A stretch of 5,021 nt of DNA, taken from positions 1 through 5,021 of the forward strand of contig CAJPTB010000172.1 in assembly GCA_905373325.1 (NCBI GenBank), written 5' to 3'. A program made the translations under genes and the position numbers. Under the pieces are notes generated by a model. It searched no databases. It was given only the letters and a program-made list of their open reading frames with translations, and had not been told where the DNA came from. This document shows, in pieces, positions 1 to 5,021 of the stretch; the stretch's first letter is position 1; every line of letters starts with the position of its first letter. Source of the stretch: an uncultured Ancrocorticia sp. Its GTDB lineage: Bacteria > Actinomycetota > Actinomycetes > Actinomycetales > Actinomycetaceae.

Positions 1-317
1 GCTCGCCGGAGGCTTCCTCCGAAAACATCGGAGCCTCCTCTCGTCGCTCTCGAAAGGACGCCGGTTTTTCTCCCAGGGACTCAGCTTCTTCTCGAAAGGC
101 CGCGGCGGAAGAGGCCGGCGCGGCCGGCGCCGAAGCGGACTTTGCGAAAGGCGACGAGGCCTCCGGCCCGAAGCCTCGCGAAGAGCTGCCCGAAGAGGAA
201 AGGGGCCTTTCCCTGGCGGAGAGAAAGGCGCTCCGACGCAGGAAAGCCCGCGAGGAAGCCCGAAAGAACGGCTTCGGCGGACATGCCGCGCAAGGGAAGG
301 GGAACGGCGATGTCTAA
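1..317 (+). CDS. secD: SecD C-terminal end (partial), protein translocase subunit
   Basis: This is the 3' end of a gene that begins before the window, read in the frame starting at base 3; 104 codons are visible, ending in TAA at 315-317. The visible part is a hydrophilic tail with no membrane segment. Its first half is rich in Ser, Arg, Ala, Glu and Gly. Its second half is a charged, probably helical stretch (reading LSLAERKALRRRKAREEARK) followed by a Gly/Lys-rich end. I see no conserved SecD motif, so the name rests on position: secD lies immediately upstream of secF across bacteria, and actinobacterial SecD proteins often carry long charged cytoplasmic tails. SecD is an inner-membrane, RND-like protein that works with SecF to pull secreted proteins across the membrane using the proton gradient. 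The stop codon overlaps the secF start by 8 bp, consistent with one operon and coupled translation. Confidence 0.8.
   Translation, partial: SPEASSENIGASSRRSRKDAGFSPRDSASSRKAAAEEAGAAGAEADFAKGDEASGPKPREELPEEERGLSLAERKALRRRKAREEARKNGFGGHAAQGKGNGDV
296..303 (+). promoter_or_regulatory. Ribosome binding site of secF
   Basis: A purine-rich GAAGGGGA sequence lies 6 bases before the ATG at 310. It supports that start over the upstream in-frame ATG at 142, which would add 56 residues of low-complexity Arg/Lys/Pro sequence that is only a shadow of the secD tail. The site lies inside secD, so ribosomes finishing secD pass directly over it. Confidence 0.7.
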
Positions 318-1443
318 AAGCTCCATCGGCAACGATCTGTACACGGGACGGCGTTCTTTTCCTTTCATCGCCAAGAGGAAGTACTGGTTCGCCATCTCGC
401 TGGCCCTCATCGCGATCTCTGCGGTCACCCTGGCAGTCAAGGGTCTTAACCTGGGCATTGAGTTCACCGGCGGCTCCCAGTTCACGGTCTCGCGGACGAA
501 GGTCACCGATCAGAAACCGGCGGCCGACATCATGAGACGCTATGCCAAGGACGACGCCGCCCGCGTAGTCCAGGTGGGCGATTCGACGTTGAGAATCCAG
601 ACGGCCGAAACGAAGCTGAGCGACGACAGCGTCAGGACGGTGCGCTCCGAGTTGGCCAAGTCCTACAAGGTCGCTCCGTCGAACGTCGCCTCGACCTTCA
701 TCGGACCGACGTGGGGGCAGGACATCTCCTCGAAGGCGCTCAAGGGATTCATTGCCTTCCTTGTCGCCGTCGCCTTGGGCCTGACCCTCTATTTCCGAAG
801 CTGGCGCAATGCCGCCGGCGCGATTCTCGCGCTTTTCAACGACCTTGTCATCACCATAGGCGTTTACGCCCTCTTCGGATTCGAGGTCACCCCGTCCACG
901 ATCATCGGCCTGCTCACGATCCTCGGTTATTCTCTTTACGACACCGTCGTCGTCTTCGACAAGGTGCGGGAGAATTCTGCGAAGCTTTTGTCGCAAAGCG
1001 AATACACCTTCGCAGAGTCCGTGAACCTCGCGGTCAACCAGACTCTCATTCGATCGCTCAATACCTCGGTCACGAGCCTTTTGCCCGTCGTTTCAATCCT
1101 TTTCATCGGCACCTACTTTTTGGGCGCCGGCACGCTGCGGGATCTCGCCCTCGTCATGTTCGTCGGCATGATTCTCTCGACGCTCTCCTCTATGTTCATC
1201 GCCTCGCCCATCGCCGTGCAGCTGGCCCATCTCGATCCGAAGATCCGCCAGCACACCGAGAAGGTTGAGAAGGCACGCGGAGAGCTCAGGGAGCGAATTG
1301 CCGAGCGCAGGGCGGCAGGCGAGGAGATCTCGAGCGAGGAGGAAGAGGACATGGTGGTGCACGCGGGGCACGTCATCCGCACGCCGGGGCGGCATTTAGG
1401 GACGGCGGCTCAGCCCCATCGCAAGAACAGGAAGAAGAAGTGA
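310..1443 (+). CDS. secF: SecF, protein translocase subunit
   Basis: This 377-residue inner-membrane protein partners SecD (and YajC) and uses the proton motive force to complete Sec-dependent export. A first membrane segment at about residues 26-43 is followed by the family motif GLNLGIEFTGGS (45-56). A soluble extracytoplasmic domain runs to about 140. Five further hydrophobic segments lie at about 144-162, 168-187, 195-215, 255-275 and 278-301. The SecF signature TILGYSLYDTVVVFDKVREN (203-222) and the NQTLIRSLNTSVTSLLP block (243-259) are intact, so the assignment is firm. The start at 310 is chosen because a ribosome binding site precedes it and homologous sequence begins shortly after. 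It overlaps secD by 8 bp (ATGTCTAA), and its TGA overlaps the apt start by 4 bp. The C-terminal tail from about 302 is long and charged: a probable helix, an acidic run (EEEEED, 343-348) and a basic end (RKNRKKK). Confidence 0.96.
   Translation: MSKSSIGNDLYTGRRSFPFIAKRKYWFAISLALIAISAVTLAVKGLNLGIEFTGGSQFTVSRTKVTDQKPAADIMRRYAKDDAARVVQVGDSTLRIQTAETKLSDDSVRTVRSELAKSYKVAPSNVASTFIGPTWGQDISSKALKGFIAFLVAVALGLTLYFRSWRNAAGAILALFNDLVITIGVYALFGFEVTPSTIIGLLTILGYSLYDTVVVFDKVRENSAKLLSQSEYTFAESVNLAVNQTLIRSLNTSVTSLLPVVSILFIGTYFLGAGTLRDLALVMFVGMILSTLSSMFIASPIAVQLAHLDPKIRQHTEKVEKARGELRERIAERRAAGEEISSEEEEDMVVHAGHVIRTPGRHLGTAAQPHRKNRKKK
1429..1434 (+). promoter_or_regulatory. Ribosome binding site of apt
   Basis: AGGAAG lies 5 bases before the GTG at 1440 and supports that non-ATG start. 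The site is inside the last codons of secF, in the Lys-rich end. Confidence 0.6.
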
Positions 1444-1985
1444 GCAGTCAATCCGTCTTCCCTTTGGACGCAGTGTCCCTCGTTGAATCCCACCTGCGAG
1501 AGGTCCCGGACTTTCCGGCGCCCGGTGTGCTTTTCCGCGACATCACGCCTCTCATAGCCGATCCTCAGGCGTTCAAGGTTCTTATCGAGACGATAGCCGA
1601 CCGCTACAGGGGCCAAGTGGACGCCGTCGCGGGGCTGGAATCGAGAGGATTCATTCTCGGCGCCCCGCTCGCCATAGAGATGGGCGTGGGAATGCTGACG
1701 GTGCGAAAGGGCGGGCGTCTTCCGGGCCCCGTCGTCGGAGTGGACTACGACCTGGAATACGGTTCTGCCCGAATGGAGCTGCAGCCTTTCACTGTGTCCG
1801 ACGGGCAGAGGGTCCTTGTGATCGACGACGTCCTCGCGACGGGCGGAACTGCCAACGCCGCTTTTGAGCTCATAGAAAGGGCGGGCGGCGTTCCGACTGG
1901 ATTGTGCGTCCTCATTGAGCTTCGCGAGCTCGGAGGGCGCGAGAGGCTTGCGGGACGCGAAGTGGATGCGGTTCTCACCTATTGA
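1440..1985 (+). CDS. apt: Adenine phosphoribosyltransferase
   Basis: This 181-residue cytoplasmic enzyme joins adenine to 5-phosphoribosyl diphosphate (PRPP), giving AMP and pyrophosphate in purine salvage. The length matches the family (about 170-185). The adenine-binding block PDFPAPGVLFRDITPL (23-38), the LESRGF motif (66-71), the VRKGGRLPG loop (88-96), the YDLEYG segment (103-108) and the PRPP-binding motif VLVIDDVLATGGTA (125-138) with its acidic pair D129-D130 are all intact. The start is GTG (1440-1442), which overlaps the secF TGA as GTGA. No other start fits the conserved N-terminus, and a ribosome binding site is suitably placed. The gene sits at the end of the secD-secF-apt unit and is followed 3 bases later by a strong intrinsic terminator. 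Placement between secF and rel is typical of actinobacteria. Confidence 0.97.
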   Translation: MSSQSVFPLDAVSLVESHLREVPDFPAPGVLFRDITPLIADPQAFKVLIETIADRYRGQVDAVAGLESRGFILGAPLAIEMGVGMLTVRKGGRLPGPVVGVDYDLEYGSARMELQPFTVSDGQRVLVIDDVLATGGTANAAFELIERAGGVPTGLCVLIELRELGGRERLAGREVDAVLTY

Positions 1986-1988
1986 TCG

Positions 1989-2018
1989 ACGATGGCGGTC
2001 TGTGACCGCCATCGTTTT
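1989..2018 (+). terminator. Rho-independent terminator after apt
   Basis: A perfect 12-bp inverted repeat (1989-2000 with 2004-2015) encloses a 3-base TGT loop, and a run of four T (2015-2018) begins at the last stem base. The stem is GC-rich (ACGATGGCGGTC). It starts 3 bases after the apt stop codon. The reverse orientation has no T tract, so it should act on + strand transcripts only. It should end most secD-secF-apt transcription and largely insulate rel. Confidence 0.88.
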
Positions 2019-2044
2019 ATATCCGCTCTCCAGAGTGCTATAAC
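2016..2044 (+). promoter_or_regulatory. Putative housekeeping-sigma promoter of rel
   Basis: TATAAC at 2039-2044 matches the -10 consensus at 5 of 6 positions. TTTATA at 2016-2021 matches the -35 consensus TTGACA at 4 of 6, with a 17-base spacer. The start of transcription would fall near 2050-2052, giving a leader of about 20 bases. The -35 element would overlap the T tract of the apt terminator. A promoter is expected here because the terminator separates rel from apt, but the -35 match is weak. Confidence 0.4.
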
Positions 2045-2055
2045 CATATTGTTCT

Positions 2056-2065
2056 GGGAAAGGGG
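2056..2065 (+). promoter_or_regulatory. Ribosome binding site of rel
   Basis: GGGAAAGGGG ends 5 bases before the ATG at 2071 and selects that start. An ATG at 2066 abuts this sequence directly, is out of frame and opens only 13 codons, so it is unlikely to be used efficiently. Confidence 0.65.
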
Positions 2066-2070
2066 ATGCC

Positions 2071-4353
2071 ATGGGGGAATCGAGCCCGCGCCTTCGATCG
2101 CGTCTGAGCTGGCTTGCGGGCAGGTCGGGACCGCAGATTCCGTCTACGCTCGAGCCTCTTATGCGCGCCCTCGGAACGAAAAGCGTCGACAAATCCAGAA
2201 TCCTCCACGCCTTCGAAGTGGCTGATCACTGCCATGAGGGCCAAACGCGCAAATCGGGAGAGCCGTACATCACCCATCCCGTCGCCGTCGCGACGATCCT
2301 TGCGGAACTGGGAATGGACGAAGACACGATCATCGGCGCGCTCCTGCACGACACGGTCGAAGACACCGACTATCAGCTCTCCGACCTGCGCAGGGAATTC
2401 GGTTCCGCAGTCGAAGTGCTCGTCGACGGCGTCACGAAGCTTGACAAGGTCGAGTACGGCGAGGCGGCGCAGGCGGAGACTGTGCGAAAAATGGTCATCG
2501 CAATGTCGAAGGACATCCGCGTCCTGCTCATCAAACTCGCCGACCGTCTCCACAACGCCCGCACCTGGAAGTATGTCTCGGCTGAAGGCGCCAGGCGCAA
2601 GGCCCGCGAAACTCTCGAAATATACGCCCCTCTGGCCCACCGTCTGGGAATGAACTCGATCAAGTGGGAGCTTGAAGACCGGTCTTTCAAAGTCCTTTAT
2701 CCCACCGTCTACGGCGAGATTGAAAGGCTCGTCACAGACAGGACTCCCGAACGCGAGGCGTACATTCTCCAGGTGCGCGACATCCTTGAGAGCGAGCTGA
2801 AAAACGCCAAGATCAAGTGCACGATCACTGGACGGCCTAAACACTATTATTCGATCTATCAGAAGATGATCCTCCGCGGAAAGGACTTCGAGGACATCTA
2901 CGACCTCGTGGGCGTGCGCGTGCTGGTAGAGACGATCGCCGACTGCTATGCGGCCCTCGGCGTCGCCAACACCGCATTCACCCCGATCCAAGGCAGGATC
3001 AAAGACTACATCGCCACTCCGAAGTTCAACTTCTACCAGTCGATTCACACGACGGTCATCGGCCCGGGCGGGCGGACGATGGAGATCCAAATCCGCACCT
3101 ACGACATGCACAAGCGGGCCGAGTACGGAGTCGCCGCCCATTGGCGGTACAAGGAGGACGCGGGGCAGTCCAAGGGCGGCATCGGACCGACGTCGGAAGA
3201 GCAGACCCAGCTCAATTGGCTCCGCCAGCTCGTCGATTGGCAGCGCGACACGGCCGATCCGACGGAGTTTCTCGACTCGCTTCGATACGAGATCTCCGGG
3301 AGTCAGGTCTACGTTTTCACTCCAAAGGGGGAGGTTTTGGAGCTTCCCTCGGGGTCGACGCCGGTCGATTTCGCGTACGCCGTCCACACGGAAGTGGGGC
3401 ATCACACCGTCGGCGCGCGCGTCAACGACCGGCTCGTAACCCTCGACCACCGCCTCGAATCCGGCGACAACGTTGAGATCATCACGGCGAAGAATCCCGA
3501 CGCCGGGCCGTCCCGCGGATGGTTGGATTTCGTCGCCTCCCAGCGGGCACGGGCGAAGATCAAGGCGTGGTTCAAGCATTCGCGCCGCGAGGAGTCCGTC
3601 GATTCCGGGAAAGACAAGCTCGCCAAAGCGATCCGCCGGAAAAACCAGCCGGTTCAGCGGCTGATGAGCCACGACACGCTCCGCGGCATTGCGCAAGACC
3701 TCAATAAAAACGATGTGACCGATCTGTACGCCGCGATCGGCGAAGGAGTCATCTCAGCCGAAACGGTGGTCAGACGGCTCATACAGACGCAGGGCGGCGA
3801 GCCAGGCGTCGAAGAGACGCTGTCCGAAGCGGTGACGCCCACGCGAATCGCCCACCGCTCCGGCGCCAGCGGCGATTCCGCCGTCATCGTCGAATCCATG
3901 GACTCCGGCGACGTCCTCGTCAAACTGGCCAAGTGCTGCACGCCCGTCCCTCCCGATGCGATCGTCGGCTTCGTCACGCGGGGGAACGGTTTGTCGGTCC
4001 ACCGAGTAGATTGTCCGAACGTGCTGCCCCTCAAACGGGAGCCGGAGCGTTTCATCGACGTCGCCTGGTCGGAAGGCTCGGAGGCGACGTATCTCGTCCA
4101 AGTGCAAATCGAGGGGCTTGACCGGCAGGGCCTGCTCTCCGACCTTTCCCGCGTTCTGTCCGAGCACGGAATCAACGTCCTCCAGGGAACGATGACGACC
4201 ACGAAGGAGAGGATGTCGAAGTTGAGCTTCACTTTCGAAATGGCCGAACCTTCGCACCTGGAGCGCATTTTGCGCGAGTTTCGAAAAGTGGATGGAGTCT
4301 ACGACGCCTACCGCGTGACCGGCTCGAAGAAGGGCAGCGAAAGGCGAGCTTAG
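2071..4353 (+). CDS. rel: Bifunctional (p)ppGpp synthetase/hydrolase Rel
   Basis: This 760-residue cytoplasmic, ribosome-associated enzyme of the stringent response transfers pyrophosphate from ATP to GDP/GTP to make (p)ppGpp, and also hydrolyses it. The N-terminal HD hydrolase domain (about 40-200) keeps the expected residues: R60, H69, H93-D94, E97-D98, D158 and N162. The synthetase domain (about 250-362) has D278, the RIKD motif (309-312) typical of bifunctional Rel rather than the acidic ExDD of synthetase-only RelA, the nucleotide-binding YQSIHTT (322-328) and catalytic E338 in MEIQIRT. The regulatory half follows: TGS domain (about 411-472, with conserved histidines at 439-445), a helical region (about 480-570), a Cys/zinc-finger-like segment with C622-C623, H644 and C648, and a C-terminal ACT domain (about 673-748). 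The length suits actinobacterial Rel (about 750-850), with a short N-terminal extension. The ATG at 2071 has a good ribosome binding site. No key residue is missing. The gene is often named relA in actinobacteria. Confidence 0.97.
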   Translation: MGESSPRLRSRLSWLAGRSGPQIPSTLEPLMRALGTKSVDKSRILHAFEVADHCHEGQTRKSGEPYITHPVAVATILAELGMDEDTIIGALLHDTVEDTDYQLSDLRREFGSAVEVLVDGVTKLDKVEYGEAAQAETVRKMVIAMSKDIRVLLIKLADRLHNARTWKYVSAEGARRKARETLEIYAPLAHRLGMNSIKWELEDRSFKVLYPTVYGEIERLVTDRTPEREAYILQVRDILESELKNAKIKCTITGRPKHYYSIYQKMILRGKDFEDIYDLVGVRVLVETIADCYAALGVANTAFTPIQGRIKDYIATPKFNFYQSIHTTVIGPGGRTMEIQIRTYDMHKRAEYGVAAHWRYKEDAGQSKGGIGPTSEEQTQLNWLRQLVDWQRDTADPTEFLDSLRYEISGSQVYVFTPKGEVLELPSGSTPVDFAYAVHTEVGHHTVGARVNDRLVTLDHRLESGDNVEIITAKNPDAGPSRGWLDFVASQRARAKIKAWFKHSRREESVDSGKDKLAKAIRRKNQPVQRLMSHDTLRGIAQDLNKNDVTDLYAAIGEGVISAETVVRRLIQTQGGEPGVEETLSEAVTPTRIAHRSGASGDSAVIVESMDSGDVLVKLAKCCTPVPPDAIVGFVTRGNGLSVHRVDCPNVLPLKREPERFIDVAWSEGSEATYLVQVQIEGLDRQGLLSDLSRVLSEHGINVLQGTMTTTKERMSKLSFTFEMAEPSHLERILREFRKVDGVYDAYRVTGSKKGSERRA

Positions 4354-4354
4354 G

Positions 4355-4882
4355 CTACCTCGTTTCCTCGATGTAGGTTTCCAGTGCCTTGGCCGCCCTT
4401 CGGGCGAAGGGCGCGCCCCGACGCCGCCTTTCGCGTTTGCTGTGCAGCTGCAGATCTTCCGGGTTGAGGCCGCCGCGCATAAGGCGTATGACGCATTCGA
4501 CGGCGACGCCGGGCTCTTCGAGCGCGAGCAGGTCGAAGGCTGTTCGCGCCGTCGTCGGAACGGTGAAACCCCCGAGCTCCCGGGAATACTCCTCTTCGAG
4601 CTGCGCGCGGTAGACGACGCAGTGATGGCGGCTCGTCGGGTGAGCCGCACACAGACGCCTGAGCCGGGAGGGAGGCCACCATCCCGTGTAAATCCACGCA
4701 GCGGTCAGCGTCGCGGGCGTCGAACCGTCGGGCAGCAGGGGGCACACCAGCCGGGCTCGCATGGCCGGCGTCGCTGCGAGGTCCGCAGCGGCTATGCGCC
4801 CAGGCGCATACTCCACGGCCAATTTTTCGCGCACAAGTGTCTGGGCGCCTCTGGTCAGTTGCTCGGGCCTCCACGTTTTCAT
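4355..4882 (-). CDS. Hypothetical protein resembling AbiEi-like actinobacterial family
   Basis: This 175-residue protein converges on rel; the two stop codons are separated by one base. It looks like a true gene: the central part (about 42-145) has a globular pattern rather than the Arg/Ala-rich shadow sequence of the other frames. Segments such as STPATLTAAWIYTGW (54-68) and GGFTVPTTARTAFDLLALEEPGVAVECVIRLMR (104-136) resemble the 'SAAwLhG ... vTsp.RTa.DLa' pattern of actinobacterial proteins annotated as type IV toxin-antitoxin AbiEi-family antitoxins. Those usually carry an N-terminal winged helix; here only about 40 residues precede the matching region, so that domain is absent or reduced. 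The C-terminus (148-175) is strongly basic, and no nuclease motif, signal peptide or membrane segment is visible. The ATG at 4882 has no clear ribosome binding site. No AbiEii toxin gene lies nearby within the window. The family link is from memory of sequence pattern and is uncertain; the coding call is firmer. Confidence 0.7.
   Translation of the reverse strand: MKTWRPEQLTRGAQTLVREKLAVEYAPGRIAAADLAATPAMRARLVCPLLPDGSTPATLTAAWIYTGWWPPSRLRRLCAAHPTSRHHCVVYRAQLEEEYSRELGGFTVPTTARTAFDLLALEEPGVAVECVIRLMRGGLNPEDLQLHSKRERRRRGAPFARRAAKALETYIEETR
4394..4413. repeat. GC-rich hairpin past the rel stop, within the - strand gene
   Basis: An 8-bp perfect inverted repeat (CGCCCTTC at 4394-4401 with GAAGGGCG at 4406-4413) encloses a 4-base loop about 40 bases after the rel stop codon. 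No T tract follows on either strand, so it is not a standard intrinsic terminator. It could still pause or protect the 3' end of the rel transcript, or be a by-product of coding sequence. Confidence 0.35.
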
Positions 4883-5021
4883 GGCAACCGTTCTACATCA
4901 AAAGAAGCGATCGCCGCGTTGTCTGCCCTCAGCCTGTGCACAACGGTCCGTCAAAGGCATTCCAGCCGCGCTGAGCCCTGTCTCGAAAGGCACTCCAGCC
5001 AGACGCCCGGTCGCATTCGAA
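4883..5021. other. Unassigned right edge, no gene recognised
   Basis: This 139-base stretch upstream of the - strand gene contains the direct repeats listed separately. Two - strand frames stay open from the window edge for short distances: one to a stop at 4898-4900 (40 residues, ending GRQRGDRFF) and one to a stop at 4929-4931 (30 residues, ending AFDGPLCTG). Either could be the tail of a gene starting beyond the window, or neither. I see no convincing promoter, tRNA or terminator. Confidence 0.4.
4953..5000. repeat. Pair of 15-bp direct repeats, 33 bp apart
   Basis: AAAGGCATTCCAGCC (4953-4967) recurs as AAAGGCACTCCAGCC (4986-5000) with one mismatch, and GTC precedes each copy closely (directly in the first, two bases earlier in the second). 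The period of 33 bases is a multiple of three. The second copy lies near the window end, so the array could continue outside. Function unknown. Confidence 0.6.

Noticed and set aside
5..38. Imperfect hairpin in the secD tail (GGAGG and CTCCG pairing with CGGAG and CCTCC)
   Set aside because: It lies in coding sequence, has a bulge, and is explained by repeated Glu/Gly-Ala-Ser-Ser codons.
48..99. TCTCGAAAGG occurring at 48-57, 90-99 and again at 4981-4990
   Set aside because: Two copies lie in the secD tail and one at the far edge with no shared flanks. Ten-base matches in a compositionally biased 5-kb sequence are weak evidence of a real element.
142..309. In-frame N-terminal extension of secF from the ATG at 142
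   Set aside because: It overlaps the secD tail, is Arg/Lys/Pro-rich with no resemblance to SecF, and a proper ribosome binding site precedes the ATG at 310.
1410..2192. A 260-codon open frame on the - strand across apt
   Set aside because: It runs through apt, the terminator hairpin and the start of rel, and its sequence is typical shadow composition.
2038..3696. A 552-codon open frame on the - strand opposite rel
   Set aside because: It is antisense to the conserved rel domains. Long antisense frames are common opposite GC-rich genes, and its protein has no recognisable motif.
3754..4650. A 298-codon open frame on the - strand spanning the rel end and part of the small gene
   Set aside because: It overlaps the Rel zinc-finger and ACT regions and the better-supported - strand gene in a different frame, and has no domain signature.
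4350..4874. Alternative - strand frame of 174 codons overlapping the small gene
   Set aside because: Its product is Arg/Ala/Gly-rich and low in hydrophobic pattern, whereas the frame at 4355-4882 has family-like segments.
4916..4944. 6-bp inverted arms (CGTTGT and ACAACG) around a 17-base loop
   Set aside because: The arms are short, the loop is long and no T tract follows. It is too weak to call an operator or terminator.

Overview
This is an ordinary-looking stretch of actinobacterial (Actinomycetota) housekeeping chromosome. The gene order secD-secF-apt-rel on the + strand is the classic actinobacterial arrangement, usually found downstream of ruvCAB-yajC. The moderately high GC content (roughly 60% by eye) and the long charged tails on SecD and SecF fit that placement. 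The genus cannot be fixed from the sequence alone; a member of the Actinomycetaceae or a related family is a reasonable guess.

Layout, left to right. Positions 1-317 hold the last 104 codons of secD, a hydrophilic, charged tail with no membrane segment. secF (310-1443) begins inside the end of secD with an 8-bp overlap. apt (1440-1985) begins with GTG inside the secF stop region with a 4-bp overlap. These three genes look like one tightly coupled translational unit. It ends at a strong intrinsic terminator (1989-2018). A short gap follows with a plausible promoter for rel (2071-4353), which encodes a full-length bifunctional (p)ppGpp synthetase/hydrolase with intact catalytic residues in both domains. 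On the - strand, a small gene (4355-4882) converges on rel, leaving a single base between the two stop codons. Its protein resembles the AbiEi-like actinobacterial family but has little or no N-terminal winged helix. The last 139 bases (4883-5021) have no assignable gene but contain two near-identical 15-bp direct repeats 33 bp apart.

How the genes work together: SecD and SecF are membrane partners that use the proton motive force to help the Sec translocon export proteins. Apt salvages adenine to AMP. Rel makes and degrades the stringent-response alarmone (p)ppGpp from GTP/GDP and ATP, and (p)ppGpp feeds back on purine metabolism. The apt-rel pairing is therefore metabolically sensible, although the terminator suggests rel is expressed largely on its own here. 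I found no evidence of a novel system, mobile element, CRISPR array or RNA gene. The least explained parts are the - strand gene and the repeats at the right edge.
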